A program made the position numbers and the translations under genes. From contig NZ_JARUBN010000001.1 in the NCBI RefSeq assembly GCF_029626265.1, positions 434,001 through 498,000 on the forward strand: 64,000 bases of DNA, written 5' to 3'. The notes below the pieces were generated by a model, which was given only the letters and a program-made list of their open reading frames with translations, was not told the origin of the DNA and made no database searches. The stretch comes from Micromonospora sp. WMMD1102 (lineage in GTDB: Bacteria > Actinomycetota > Actinomycetes > Mycobacteriales > Micromonosporaceae). Positions 25,716-35,196 of the stretch are shown here, piece after piece (the stretch's first letter is position 1; every line of letters starts with the position of its first letter).

Positions 25716-25790
25716 GAGGTGCCGGGGCGGGGCGTCTCCGCGCGGGCGGGCGGCGCCGAGAGACCCTGCCCCGGCATCTCTTGCTTTAAC
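25716..25790 (+). terminator. Strong intrinsic terminator after the GH16 gene
   Basis: GAGGTGCCGGGGCGGGG (25716-25732) pairs with CCCTGCCCCGGCATCTC (25764-25780) over 17 positions with two G-U wobbles. Four more pairs (TCTC/GAGA) close inside, and TTGCTTTAAC follows as a short U-rich tail. Confidence 0.8.
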
Positions 25791-25813
25791 AGTTAACCTT
25801 CCTAATAATTAGC
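25785..25813 (+). promoter_or_regulatory. AT-rich element upstream of the chitinase gene
   Basis: In otherwise very GC-rich DNA, TTTAACAGTTAACCTTCC is followed by TAATAATTAGC, with TTAAC repeated directly and a possible TAATAA -10. Its position about 50-75 bases before the chitinase start marks it as the promoter or operator; the regulator is unknown. Confidence 0.4.
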
Positions 25814-25860
25814 GGACAGTCGATGGCTGTGCCTACCCGACCGCCCCGGTGGAGGAGCAC

Positions 25861-27225
25861 ATGAGACGCCGCAGAAGCCTTGTCCTGTCCGTAGTCGCCG
25901 GCCTGGTGGCAACCGTCGGCGTCGCCTGGGGAGCGCTGCCGGCGTACGCGGCCGGGCCGACCGCGACCTTCGTCAAGACCGCCGACTGGGGGACCGGCTG
26001 GGAGGGGAAGTACACAATCACCAACGGCGGGACCGGCACCCTCAACGGCTGGTCGGTCGCCTTCGACCTGCCCGCCGGCACCACCATGGGCAGCTACTGG
26101 GACGCCCTGCTGACCTCCTCCGGACAGCGGCACACCTTCACCAACCGGTCCTGGAACGGCACCGTCGCCCCCGGCGCCTCGGTCTCGTTCGGCTTTCTCG
26201 CCACCGGCTCCGGCAGCCCGGCCAACTGCACGCTCAACGGCGCGGCCTGCGGCGGCAGCAGCACCCCGACGACGCCGCCGACCACCGCGCCGCCCACCAC
26301 CCCGCCGACGGACCCGCCGGCGACCGGGCTGCCGAAACACTTCCTCACCGGGTACTGGCACAACTTCGACAACCCCGCCGTCGAGTTGCGGCTGCGGGAC
26401 GTGCCCGCCGAGTACGACCTGATCGCCGTCGCCTTCGCCGAGGCGACCAGCACCCCCGGGGCGGTCACCTTCGGCATCGACCCCGGACTGTCCGCCTCGG
26501 TCGGCGGCTACACGAACGCCGACTTCGCCGCCGACGTACGCACCGTCAAGGCGCGCGGCAAGAAGGTGATCCTCTCGGTCGGCGGCGAGACCGGCCGGGT
26601 CGCGGTCAACGACGCCGCCTCGGCGACCGCGTTCAGCAACAGCGTGTACAGCCTGATCCAGCAGTACGGCTTCGACGGCGTCGACATCGACCTGGAGAAC
26701 GGGCTCAACCCGACGTACATGGCGCAGGCGCTGCGGTCACTGCGCAGCCGGGTCGGCGCCGGCCTGATCATCACGATGGCGCCGCAGACCATCGACATGC
26801 AGTCGCCCTCGGTGTCGTACTTCAAACTGGCGCTGGACATCCGGGACATCCTCACCGTCGTGCACACCCAGTTCTACAACTCCGGTTCGATGCTCGGCTG
26901 CGACCAGTCCTTCGCGTACGCCCAGGGCACCGTCAACTTCATGACGGCGCTGGCCTGCCTGCAACTCGAAGCCGGACTCCGCCCCGAGCAGGTGGCGCTC
27001 GGCCTGCCCGCCGGCCCGGGGGCGGCCGGCGGCGGCATCGTCGCGCCGAGCCTGGTCAACCAGGCGCTGGACTGCCTGGCCAGGGGGACCAGCTGCGGCA
27101 GCTTCCGCCCGCCACGCACCTACCCCGGCATCCGGGGCGCGATGACCTGGTCGATCAACTGGGACGTCAGCAACGGCAACAACTTCGCCCGGACCGTACG
27201 CCCGCACCTGTCCACCCTGCCCTGA
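25861..27225 (+). CDS. Secreted GH18 chitinase with N-terminal CBM2
   Basis: 454 residues. Signal peptide (RRRRSLVLSVVAGLVATVGV ending near YAAG), CBM2 chitin/cellulose-binding domain (about 32-127, WGTGWEGKYTITNGGTGTLN), Pro/Thr linker (130-155), then a GH18 barrel with the active-site motif FDGVDIDLEN, catalytic Glu279. It degrades chitin outside the cell. ATG at 25861 has GGAGGAG just upstream. It is the second secreted polysaccharidase in a row, but separated by a terminator, so separately controlled. Confidence 0.94.
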   Translation: MRRRRSLVLSVVAGLVATVGVAWGALPAYAAGPTATFVKTADWGTGWEGKYTITNGGTGTLNGWSVAFDLPAGTTMGSYWDALLTSSGQRHTFTNRSWNGTVAPGASVSFGFLATGSGSPANCTLNGAACGGSSTPTTPPTTAPPTTPPTDPPATGLPKHFLTGYWHNFDNPAVELRLRDVPAEYDLIAVAFAEATSTPGAVTFGIDPGLSASVGGYTNADFAADVRTVKARGKKVILSVGGETGRVAVNDAASATAFSNSVYSLIQQYGFDGVDIDLENGLNPTYMAQALRSLRSRVGAGLIITMAPQTIDMQSPSVSYFKLALDIRDILTVVHTQFYNSGSMLGCDQSFAYAQGTVNFMTALACLQLEAGLRPEQVALGLPAGPGAAGGGIVAPSLVNQALDCLARGTSCGSFRPPRTYPGIRGAMTWSINWDVSNGNNFARTVRPHLSTLP

Positions 27226-27258
27226 GCCGACCGGCACCCCGCACCCGGCGCCGGGCCG

Positions 27259-27921
27259 TCAGCGTGTGTCGGCGGCCTGGCGCCGGCCCGACCGCCGCCG
27301 CACCTTCTTGACCACCCAGAGTCCGATCATCACCGCGAAGACGGCCAGCAGTGCGTAGTCGAAGTAGCCGGCGTACCTGTCGATCTGCTGCCACCGCGAC
27401 CCGAGCGAGTAGCCGAGGCCGACGAAGATCGCGTTCCAGAGCCCGCTGCCCAGCGTGGTCAGTGCCAGGAAGCGCCCCACCGGCATGTGGTTGGCGCCGG
27501 CCGGAATCGAGACCAGGCTGCGGACCACCGGGATCATCCGGCCGAAGAGCACCGCCCAGGAGCCGTACCGCTCGAACCACCTGTCGGCCCGTTCCAGGTC
27601 GTCGAGGTCGACCAGCGGAATCCGGTCGAGCCAGCGCTTGAGCCGGTCCTCGCCGAGCGCCGCGCCGAGCCAGTAGAGCAGCATCGCGCCGAGCACCGAG
27701 CCGGCGGTGGCGGAGATGGCCACCAGGACGACGTTCATCCGTCCGTCACCGGCCAGGTAGCCGGCCATCGCCAGCACCAGTTCGCTCGGCACCGGCGGGA
27801 TGATGTTCTCCAGCGCGACCAGCAACCCCACTCCGGGTACGCCCAGCGAGTCGATCACGCCCGCGATCCAGCCGGTCAGGCCACCGACCTGCGTAGGGTC
27901 CACGTCCTGGGCGAGGGCCAC
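27259..27921 (-). CDS. DedA-family membrane protein
   Basis: 220 residues. DedA motifs are evident: ENIIPPVPSELVLAMAGYLA, the central FGRMIPVVRSLVSIPAGANH with its conserved arginine/proline, and a basic C-terminal helix end (VVKKVRRRSGRR). DedA proteins are membrane lipid-handling proteins (undecaprenyl-phosphate or phospholipid scrambling in some members). The start is GTG 27921. It converges on the chitinase gene. Confidence 0.9.
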   Translation of the reverse strand: MALAQDVDPTQVGGLTGWIAGVIDSLGVPGVGLLVALENIIPPVPSELVLAMAGYLAGDGRMNVVLVAISATAGSVLGAMLLYWLGAALGEDRLKRWLDRIPLVDLDDLERADRWFERYGSWAVLFGRMIPVVRSLVSIPAGANHMPVGRFLALTTLGSGLWNAIFVGLGYSLGSRWQQIDRYAGYFDYALLAVFAVMIGLWVVKKVRRRSGRRQAADTR

Positions 27922-28109
27922 GGCGCACCCACTCCTTCGTCGGCTCGTACGGTCGGCTCAGGGCTCATCGGCCGGCTCAGGGAAAGCCCCGGGTGAAGCG
28001 AACTCGTTACCCCGTGACCGCCCCGGTTACACCCGCCGTCCCGCCACCCCGGCGACCCGGCCGGCCGATCCGGTTTGCCGGCGCCGCCGATCGGAAAAGA
28101 GCTTCGGCT

Positions 28110-29765
28110 ATGACGGACCGGTGGTACGCGGAGGCGGTCGTCTACTGCCTCGACATCGACACGTACGCCGACTCGGACGGCGACGGTATCGGCGACATCC
28201 AGGGCCTGATCGGCCGGCTCGACTATCTGGCCCGGCTCGGGGTGACCTGCCTGTGGCTGCATCCGATCCACCCGTCGACGCAGCGCGACGACGGCTACGA
28301 CGCCACCGACTTCTACGGCGTCGACCCCCGGCTCGGCACCCTCGGCGACTTCGCGGAGCTGCTGCACCAGGCCGCCAACCGGGGGATCCGGGTCATCATC
28401 GACCTGGTGGTCAACCACACCTCGGACCAGCACCCGTGGTTCACCTCCGCCCGCTCGTCGCCCGACTCGCCGTACCGCGACTGGTACGTCTGGTCGGACC
28501 AGGAGCCGCCGGACCGGCACCAGGGCATGGTCTTCCCAGGTGAGCAGGACGAGACCTGGAGCTACGACCGGACCGCGAAGTCCTGGTTCTACCACCGGTT
28601 CTACCGGTTCCAGCCGGACCTCAACTTCGGCAACCCGGCGGTACGTGCCGAGGTCAAGAAGATCATGTCGTTCTGGCTCCAGCTCGGTGTCGCCGGGTTC
28701 CGGATCGACGCGGCGCCGTTCATCATCGAGCAGACCGAGCCCGGCAACCCGAACTCGCCCAAGGACTTCGAGTTCCTGACCGAGCTGCGCCAGCACGTCC
28801 AGTGGCGGCGGGCCGACGCGCTGCTGCTGGCCGAGGCGAACGTCGAACCCGACCAGCTCCGCGTCTATTTCGGCGACAGCGGCGGCTCCGCCAACCGGCT
28901 GCACATGCTCTTCGACTTCATGCTGAACGGCCGGATGATCCTGGCGCTGGCCAGGCAGGACCCGGAACCGATCATCGACGGCCTGCGGGACACCCCGGCG
29001 CTGCCGAAGGGGGCGCAGTGGGCCACCTTCCTGCGCAACCACGACGAGATCGACCTCTCCCGGCTCACCGCCGAGCAGCGGGCGCAGGTGTACGAGCAGT
29101 TCGGGCCGGACGAGAACATGCGGATCTACGACCGGGGCATCCGGCGCCGGCTCGCCCCGATGCTCGGCAACGACCGGCGCCGGATCGAGCTGGCGTACGC
29201 CCTCCAGTTCTCGCTGCGCGGCACCCCGGTGCTGCGGTACGGCGAGGAGATCGGGATGGGCGAGGACCTGTCGCTGCCGGGTCGGGAGTCGATCCGTACC
29301 CCGATGCAGTGGTCCGGGAAGCCGAACGCCGGCTTCTCCAGCGCGCCCGCCGACAAGCTGGTCCGCCCGGTGATCGACGACGGGGAGTTCGGCTACCAGC
29401 GGGTGAACGTCACCGCGCAGCGGCACGACGCGTCGTCGCTGCTGGGCTGGTTCGAGCGGATGATCCGTACCCTGCGCGAGGCCCCCGAGATCGGCTCCGG
29501 CTCCTGCACCCACGTCGACCAGGAGATGCCGCCCGGGGTGCTGGCACACCGGGCGGACGGCCCGACCGGCTGCATGCTCTTCCTGCACAACCTCGGCACC
29601 CGGCGGGCGGTGGTCAACCTGGGCGCGCTCTTCCCGGAGGCGGACATGCCGAACGACGTGTTCGCCGACCGCGACTACCCGCCGGTCGGCAAGCTCGACG
29701 CGCTGGAGCTGGCCGGCTACGGCTACCGCTGGATCCGGCTGTTCCGCTCGGGCGCGGTCGAATAG
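28110..29765 (+). CDS. GH13 alpha-amylase-family enzyme, trehalose-synthase-like
   Basis: 551 residues of glycoside hydrolase family 13. Catalytic residues: Asp200 (FRIDAAPFI), Glu242 (LLLAEANV) and Asp312 (LRNHDEIDL); region I DLVVNHTSDQHPWF and the late TPMQWS are typical of trehalose synthase/alpha-glucosidase. Length fits a stand-alone maltose alpha-D-glucosyltransferase, but no maltokinase, treZ or glgE-type partner is near, so a divergent alpha-glucosyl enzyme is equally possible. No signal peptide, so cytoplasmic. ATG at 28110 follows GGAAAAGA. Confidence 0.88.
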   Translation: MTDRWYAEAVVYCLDIDTYADSDGDGIGDIQGLIGRLDYLARLGVTCLWLHPIHPSTQRDDGYDATDFYGVDPRLGTLGDFAELLHQAANRGIRVIIDLVVNHTSDQHPWFTSARSSPDSPYRDWYVWSDQEPPDRHQGMVFPGEQDETWSYDRTAKSWFYHRFYRFQPDLNFGNPAVRAEVKKIMSFWLQLGVAGFRIDAAPFIIEQTEPGNPNSPKDFEFLTELRQHVQWRRADALLLAEANVEPDQLRVYFGDSGGSANRLHMLFDFMLNGRMILALARQDPEPIIDGLRDTPALPKGAQWATFLRNHDEIDLSRLTAEQRAQVYEQFGPDENMRIYDRGIRRRLAPMLGNDRRRIELAYALQFSLRGTPVLRYGEEIGMGEDLSLPGRESIRTPMQWSGKPNAGFSSAPADKLVRPVIDDGEFGYQRVNVTAQRHDASSLLGWFERMIRTLREAPEIGSGSCTHVDQEMPPGVLAHRADGPTGCMLFLHNLGTRRAVVNLGALFPEADMPNDVFADRDYPPVGKLDALELAGYGYRWIRLFRSGAVE

Positions 29766-29848
29766 CGGCGGTCGCCGCTCCGGGCGGCCGGCTCGCCCAG
29801 CGGGCTGGCTCGCCCGGGCCGGCGGTTCCGCCCGGCGGCTGGCCCCGC

Positions 29849-30295
29849 TCAGCTGGCGGGGCGGGTGCGGCGCAGCCAGAGCAGGCCGAGCACCGGCAGC
29901 ACCAGCGGGACGTAGCCGTAGCCGCCGCCGAAGTCCGACCAGACGGTGTCGTCCGGGAACAGGGCCGGGTCGAACAGGCTCAACGCACCGACCCCGAGCA
30001 CCCCGGCGAGTTCCACGGTGCAGCAGACCAGGGCGGTACGCCGGCCGGCCCGGTCGCCCTTCGCCAGCCCGACGGTCGCCACGATGTAGATCACGGCGGC
30101 GAGCGCGGAGAGCAGGTAGGCCACCGGCGCCTCGCCGAACTTCGTGATGATCTGCACTCCGGCCCGGCAGCTCGCCGCGATGGCGAAGAGGAGGTAGACG
30201 GCGACCAGCGCCCGCCCCGGACCGCTGTTGACCCGCCGGGGCGCTGGCCCGGGGCCGGTCGGGGTCGCCGGGTCGGAGGTCGTCGGCTCAGCCAC
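29849..30295 (-). CDS. Four-helix hypothetical membrane protein
   Basis: 148 residues. A Pro/Thr-rich N-terminus is followed by four hydrophobic segments (ALVAVYLLFAIAASCRAGVQ, AYLLSALAAVIYIVATVGLA, ALVCCTVELAGVLGVGALS, YVPLVLPVLGLLWL). The cysteine and charge pattern resembles small actinobacterial integral membrane proteins of unknown function. GTG start at 30295 overlaps the upstream gene's end by eight bases, so the two are co-transcribed. Confidence 0.7.
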   Translation of the reverse strand: MAEPTTSDPATPTGPGPAPRRVNSGPGRALVAVYLLFAIAASCRAGVQIITKFGEAPVAYLLSALAAVIYIVATVGLAKGDRAGRRTALVCCTVELAGVLGVGALSLFDPALFPDDTVWSDFGGGYGYVPLVLPVLGLLWLRRTRPAS

Positions 30296-30653
30296 CGGGC
30301 AGCTGCCAGGTCTGTTGCAGGCGGAGCACGACCACCGGGACCACCAGGCAGACGACGGTGACGATCACCGAGCCCCAGCGGGTCGGTTCCATCCGGGCCA
30401 GCACGCCGGCCAGCGGCGGCAGGCAGACCAGGGTGACCAGGTAGCCGGCGAAGGTGCCGGCCTCGGCGGGCTGCTCGCCGCCGATCCAGGCGGCCACCGC
30501 GGTGGCGGCGAGCGCGAGCAGCACCAGCTCCAGCACGGCCAGGCCGGCGAGGTGCGAGACGTCCGGCGGCCGGTTGCGCATCGTCGTCACCAGGCTCCAG
30601 CCGGCGAGTACGAGTGACAGCACGATCGAGGAGGCGACCAGGAAGTCGTTCAT
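30288..30653 (-). CDS. Hypothetical membrane protein, first gene of a two-gene unit
   Basis: 121 residues with four predicted helices (FLVASSIVLSLVLAGWSLVT, LAVLELVLLALAATAVAAWI, YLVTLVCLPPLAGVLA, GSVIVTVVCLVVPVVVLRL) and a Trp/Arg-containing loop. No known family. The pair with the downstream membrane gene often suggests a small heteromeric membrane complex; function unknown. Confidence 0.7.
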   Translation of the reverse strand: MNDFLVASSIVLSLVLAGWSLVTTMRNRPPDVSHLAGLAVLELVLLALAATAVAAWIGGEQPAEAGTFAGYLVTLVCLPPLAGVLARMEPTRWGSVIVTVVCLVVPVVVLRLQQTWQLPGG

Positions 30654-30894
30654 CGGCCGGCACCGGGGCGGATGCCGGTGCGCGGCGGCGGCGCTGCGGC
30701 GCGGGACCGGTCTCGACTCACCCGGGCAGTCTACTAACCGGCGTAGTAGGGCGCCGTGACGGGGCTCGTTCCGGCTGCCATCTTCATCCTACGGGCGTGG
30801 CAAGCCCTTCGCGTCGGCGCGAATGATGATTTCTCGGCCCTGACCGGTACATATGCTCGCCGGAGCCACTTCGCAGACGCACCGGGGGAGCACT

Positions 30895-33186
30895 GTGTCC
30901 GACGCCAGAACGCAGGAGATCGCCGCCGAACAACGGATCGTCGACCGGGTCTACGCGCGACTCGACGTACTGCGGGAGCAGGCCGCCGCCGTCGCCGACG
31001 AGGGACGGCAGCGGGCGGCGGCCGGCCCGCTCACCGGGCTTGTCGAACGGGACGCGATGGCCCACCGGGCCGCCACCCGGCTGCGGGCACTCGACGCCGA
31101 GGCCGAGGGACTCGTCTTCGGAAGGCTCGACTTCGACGACGGCGAGACCTACCGGATCGGGCGGCTCGGCGTACGCGAGGGCACCGAGCCGCTGCTCGTC
31201 GACTGGCGGGCACCGGCCGCCGCGCCGTTCTACCGGGCCACCCCGGGTGAGCCGCTCGGCGTGGTACGCCGTCGGGTGATCATCTGTCGGGGCGCGGAGG
31301 TGGTCGACCTCGACGACGACGTACTCTCCCCGGACGCCGCGGCGGACCTGCGGGTGCTCGGCGAGGGCGCGTTGCTGGCCGCGCTGCGCCGCTCCCGTGG
31401 CCCGCACATGCGGGACATCGTCACCACCATCCAGCGCGAACAGGACGAGGCGATCCGGGCACCCGCCCGGGGCGTCACCCTGATCACCGGCGGGCCGGGT
31501 ACCGGCAAGACCCAGGTGGCGCTGCACCGGGCGGCGTACCTGCTCTACACCGACCGGGGCCGGTTCACCGACGGTCGGATCCTGGTGGTGGGCCCGTCGA
31601 CAGTCTTCACCAACTACATCGGCCGGGTACTCCCCTCGCTCGGCGAGGAGAGCGTGCACCTGCGGGCCATCGGCGAACTCGTCGACGGGGTGACCGCCAC
31701 CCGGCGGGAGCGGGCCGAGGTGGCCCGGGTCAAGGGCGACGAGCGGGTCCGGAACGTACTGGCCGAGCTGGTCTGGCAGACCCCGCCGAGCGCACCGGAG
31801 CGGCTCCGGATCGTCTACGCCGGGCAGGTGCTCACCCTGGACAGAGCCGACCTGACCGCCGCCCGCGCCCGGGTACGGGACCGCTGCGCCGAGACCGGCA
31901 CACTGCCGAACGCCGCCCGCCCGGCCGCCGCCGCGACCCTGCTGGACGCGCTCTGGGACAGGGTGCACGGCAGTCACCTGGACCGGGACCTCTTCGCCGA
32001 GGACGTCGGGGACCGCGGCGAGTTCCACCGGTTCCTCCGGGCCTGGTGGCCGGTGCTGACCCCGACGGCCGTACTCGGCTGGCTCGCCGACCCCGCCCGG
32101 GTGGTCGGGCTGGACGACGGCCGGGACGCCGAACTGCTCGCCGCCTCCTACCGGCGTCGGCCGGCCGACTGGTCCGTCGACGACGTGCCGCTGCTCGACG
32201 AGCTGGCCCAGCTGCTCGGCGAGCCGCCTCCCGCGCCGAGGGCACCGGAGCCGGAGTGGCAGCTGCGCGAGCTGGGCGTCGGCGCCCGGACCGTGCGGAC
32301 CTTCGTGCTGAGCTGCGGGCTGCGCGAGGGCTGGGAGCTGTACGCGCCGGGTCTCGCGACCCCGATGGCGCTGGCCGGGCCGGGGATCGACAACGACGCG
32401 ACCGCCGCCGCCCAGCGCTGGGCCGAGGCGGTCATCCTGCGGGAGGGTCACCGGGTGGTCGGCTGGACCGACGGCTTCGACCCGCACGGCGAGGAGGGCT
32501 ACGTGCCGCTGCTCGCCGAGCCGCTGCCGGTGCCGGAACCCGACGACGAGCCGTCCGGCGACGACCCCTACCTGCACGTGATCCTGGACGAGGCACAGGA
32601 CCTGTCGCCGATGGAGTGCCGGATGATCGCCCGCCGCGCCGAGTACGCCTCGATGACCGTGGTCGGCGACCTCGGCCAGGCAACCCATCCGCTGGCCACC
32701 GACTCCTGGCCCGGACTGCTCACCCGGCTCGGCAAGCGCGAGGTACGCACACTGGAGCTGAACACCGGCTACCGGGTCCCCCGGGTCGTCGCCGAGTTCG
32801 CGGCCCGGGTGCTCGCCCCCGGCATCGCGCCGACCCGGTCGTACCGGGCCGGCGGCAGCCTGTCGGTGCGGCAGGTGGACGACCTGCCCGCCGCCGTCCG
32901 GGCAGCGGCCCGGCAGGCTCCGCCCGACGCCACGGTGGCGGTCATCGCCGCCGACGACACGGCCGACGAACTCACCGCCGGGCTCGCCGACCTGCCGTCC
33001 GTCGCCGTGGTGCCGGCGAGCCTCTGCAAGGGTCTGGAGTACGACCACGTGGTCGTGGTGGAGCCGGCCGAGATCGTGGCCGCCGAACCCCGGGGCGGAA
33101 ACCGGCTCTACGTGGCGCTGACCCGGGCCGTCGCGGGACTGGTCGTGCTGCACCGCGAGCCGCTGCCGCCGGCGCTGCGCGACTGA
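30895..33186 (+). CDS. HelD-like superfamily 1 ATPase (RNA polymerase-associated)
   Basis: 763 residues of the HelD family, SF1 helicase-like motors that pull RNA polymerase off stalled complexes. A long N-terminal coiled-coil arm (EIAAEQRIVDRVYARLDVLR) is followed by Walker A GGPGTGKTQVALHRAAYLLY (Lys205), Walker B VILDEAQDLSPMECRM (Asp565-Glu566) and late motifs VVGDLGQATHP, LELNTGYRVP and LYVALTRA. The central insertion between helicase halves is family-typical. GTG 30895 is chosen since GGGGGAG precedes it. Some family members protect against rifamycins (HelR); I see no rifamycin-associated element upstream. Confidence 0.9.
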   Translation: MSDARTQEIAAEQRIVDRVYARLDVLREQAAAVADEGRQRAAAGPLTGLVERDAMAHRAATRLRALDAEAEGLVFGRLDFDDGETYRIGRLGVREGTEPLLVDWRAPAAAPFYRATPGEPLGVVRRRVIICRGAEVVDLDDDVLSPDAAADLRVLGEGALLAALRRSRGPHMRDIVTTIQREQDEAIRAPARGVTLITGGPGTGKTQVALHRAAYLLYTDRGRFTDGRILVVGPSTVFTNYIGRVLPSLGEESVHLRAIGELVDGVTATRRERAEVARVKGDERVRNVLAELVWQTPPSAPERLRIVYAGQVLTLDRADLTAARARVRDRCAETGTLPNAARPAAAATLLDALWDRVHGSHLDRDLFAEDVGDRGEFHRFLRAWWPVLTPTAVLGWLADPARVVGLDDGRDAELLAASYRRRPADWSVDDVPLLDELAQLLGEPPPAPRAPEPEWQLRELGVGARTVRTFVLSCGLREGWELYAPGLATPMALAGPGIDNDATAAAQRWAEAVILREGHRVVGWTDGFDPHGEEGYVPLLAEPLPVPEPDDEPSGDDPYLHVILDEAQDLSPMECRMIARRAEYASMTVVGDLGQATHPLATDSWPGLLTRLGKREVRTLELNTGYRVPRVVAEFAARVLAPGIAPTRSYRAGGSLSVRQVDDLPAAVRAAARQAPPDATVAVIAADDTADELTAGLADLPSVAVVPASLCKGLEYDHVVVVEPAEIVAAEPRGGNRLYVALTRAVAGLVVLHREPLPPALRD

Positions 33187-33290
33187 CTCGGGCCGGCGGG
33201 TGCGGGGGCACCGGGCGATCATGGCTGGAACATCAGTGTCTTCTATGATTGGGCCGCCCCGCACCGCCACCTCACCGGGAGCCCCACCGC

Positions 33291-34019
33291 GTGGACCTGT
33301 CCGGCATCGACGCGCGCTCCGCGTTGCTGATCGCCGGTGGAGTGGTGCTGTTCTCGTTGCTCGTGCTCGCCCTGCTGGCGGACCGGCCGAGGGGCCCCCG
33401 ACCCGACCTGACGCGGCTGCGCGCCGCCGTGGCCGAGCTGGAGGCGTACGCGATGGCCGTGCAGACCGACGCCGGCCGGGCCGCCGCCGTGGCCACCGCG
33501 GCCCGGGTGGCGCTGGTCGAGGCCGAGCGGTGCCGGGACGAGGCCTGGGCCGACCAGGAGGCGGCGGAGCGGGAGTACGACCGGGTGTGGCGGACGGTAC
33601 TCGCCGCCCGGGAGGCGGGCACCGTTCCGGCACCGGTCGCCGACTCCGATCCGGACCCGGAGCGGGAGCGTGCGGTGTCCAGGGCGGCGCTGGCGGCCTA
33701 CCGGCGCGGCGACCTGTCGCTGTCGCAACTGCGCGAGGTGTTCCGGCGCAGCGGGACCTGGGTGCCGATCCAGGAGGAACGGGAACGGCAGCTCGACCTG
33801 GTCTGGTTGCGGCTGGCCGAGGCGCGGCGGGCGTACGACCGGTCCGCCGCGCTGGCCCGGCGCGCCGAGCAGGAGGTTGCGATGGCCGAGGCCGCCGCCT
33901 GGGAGTTGCGCTCCGAGGCGAACCGGTCGGTGGCCGAGGCGCGGGAGGCGTACCACACCGTCCAGCGGTTCACCCAGCGGCACGGCGGCCGGCCCCGGCG
34001 GCGTCGGCGGGGGTCCTGA
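33291..34019 (+). CDS. Single-pass membrane protein with long coiled coil, unknown function
   Basis: 242 residues. One N-terminal membrane helix (ALLIAGGVVLFSLLVLALLA) is followed by about 190 residues of Ala/Glu/Arg-rich helix with heptad character (RLRAAVAELEAYAMAVQTDA, ERQLDLVWLRLAEARRAYDR) and a basic tail (RPRRRRRGS). It probably sits in the inner membrane with a cytoplasmic rod. Not recognised as a named family. GTG at 33291; isolated between HelD and the oxidoreductase. Confidence 0.75.
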   Translation: MDLSGIDARSALLIAGGVVLFSLLVLALLADRPRGPRPDLTRLRAAVAELEAYAMAVQTDAGRAAAVATAARVALVEAERCRDEAWADQEAAEREYDRVWRTVLAAREAGTVPAPVADSDPDPERERAVSRAALAAYRRGDLSLSQLREVFRRSGTWVPIQEERERQLDLVWLRLAEARRAYDRSAALARRAEQEVAMAEAAAWELRSEANRSVAEAREAYHTVQRFTQRHGGRPRRRRRGS

Positions 34020-34144
34020 CCAGGGCCGCGGTGGTCGCCGGCGCCCGGCGTGGGGTGTGCGCACGGCTGCGTCTCTTCCTGCACCAGCTTCCGGTTGTGT
34101 TAGGAAGAAGCTCCTGCTCGAGGCGGCGCGAAGAGGAGATTTCC

Positions 34145-35050
34145 GTGCTCACGTTCGGACTGTTCGGCACCGGTGTCTGGGCCACCGAGGTGCACGCCGC
34201 CGCGCTCGCCGGGCATCCTCGGACCCGGCTCGCCGGGGTCTGGGGCCGGGACCCGGCCAAGACGGCAGCGCTCGCCGAGCGGTACGGCGTGCCGGCCTAC
34301 TCCGACGCCGACGCGCTGATCGAGGACGTGCAGGCGGTGTCGGTGGCGCTGCCGCCCGACGTGCAGGCCGACCTGGCGGTCCGGGCCGCCACCGCCGGCC
34401 GGCACCTGCTGCTGGACAAGCCGCTGGCGTTGAGCCTGCCGGACGCCGACCGGGTCGTGTCGGCCGCCGCGCAGAGCGGGATCGCCTCGGTGGTCTTCTT
34501 CACGAACCGTTTCCACCCGGCCATCGCCACCTTCCTGGCCAGCGCGGCTGTCACCGGTGGCTGGCACGGCGCCCGGGGGGTGCACTACGCGTCGATCTTC
34601 CAGCCCGGCAACCCGTACGGCGGATCGGCCTGGCGGCGCGAGCACGGCGCGCTCTGGGACGTCGGCCCGCACGCGCTCTCGCTGGTCCTGCCGGTGCTCG
34701 GCCCGGTGACACAGGTTGCCGCAATGGCCGGGCCCCGGAACAGCGTGCACCTGACACTGGCGCACGGCGAGGCGGCGACCAGCACCCTGTCGCTGGCCCT
34801 GGACGCGCCGCCCGCCTCGACCGCCGTCGAGTACGCCTTCCACGGCGAGGACGGGATCGGCGTGGTGCCGGACCGGGACGTCACCCCGGTCGACGCGCTC
34901 CGGCTGGCGATCGAGCAGCTCTGCACGGAGGTCGACAGCGGCACCCGCGACCAGCAGTGCGACGTCCGGTTCGGCCGGCAGGTGGTCGCGGTGCTCGCCG
35001 CCGCCGAGACCGCTCGCGGCCAGGGCCGCACGGTCACGCTGCCATCCTGA
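34145..35050 (+). CDS. Gfo/Idh/MocA-family NAD(P)-dependent oxidoreductase
   Basis: 301 residues. N-terminal Rossmann motif FGLFGTGVWATEVHAAALAG, the conserved cofactor/substrate loop HLLLDKPLALSLPDADRVVS (EKP-type motif as DKP) near residue 85, and a C-terminal sheet domain with WDVGPHALSLVLP carrying the catalytic His. It acts on a sugar, inositol or similar polyol; no sugar cluster surrounds it. GTG at 34145 with GAGGAG seven bases upstream. Confidence 0.88.
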   Translation: MLTFGLFGTGVWATEVHAAALAGHPRTRLAGVWGRDPAKTAALAERYGVPAYSDADALIEDVQAVSVALPPDVQADLAVRAATAGRHLLLDKPLALSLPDADRVVSAAAQSGIASVVFFTNRFHPAIATFLASAAVTGGWHGARGVHYASIFQPGNPYGGSAWRREHGALWDVGPHALSLVLPVLGPVTQVAAMAGPRNSVHLTLAHGEAATSTLSLALDAPPASTAVEYAFHGEDGIGVVPDRDVTPVDALRLAIEQLCTEVDSGTRDQQCDVRFGRQVVAVLAAAETARGQGRTVTLPS

Positions 35051-35127
35051 AACCGACCCGCCCGGCTCACGGCCACGAACGCGCGGACGACGGGGCCGGT
35101 GCGGCCGGAGGTGGTCGGAGGGCGGAC

Positions 35128-35154
35128 CCATCCGGTGGGCCGGTGGCGCCGAAT
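35128..35154 (+). promoter_or_regulatory. SigK-type promoter upstream of sigK
   Basis: CCATCC (35128-35133), 15 bases, then CCGAAT (35149-35154), 43 bases before the sigK start. Both hexamers match the -35 and -10 elements reported for mycobacterial SigK, which points to autoregulation. Confidence 0.75.
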
Positions 35155-35196
35155 AACGTCTGTGCCATGCCGGCACCGGACGGGAGGTTGTCGACC

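Noticed and set aside
29766..29848. Terminator between the GH13 gene and the convergent membrane gene
   Set aside because: Several GC-rich inverted pieces exist (GCCGGC arms), but none forms a single convincing stem.
30784..30894. Possible rifamycin-associated element upstream of HelD
   Set aside because: I searched the 5' flank by eye and found only GGCAAGCCCTTCGCG-like sequence without the expected inverted arms.
30784..33633. 949-codon minus-strand frame over the HelD gene
   Set aside because: Shadow of a strongly supported plus-strand gene with complete helicase motifs.
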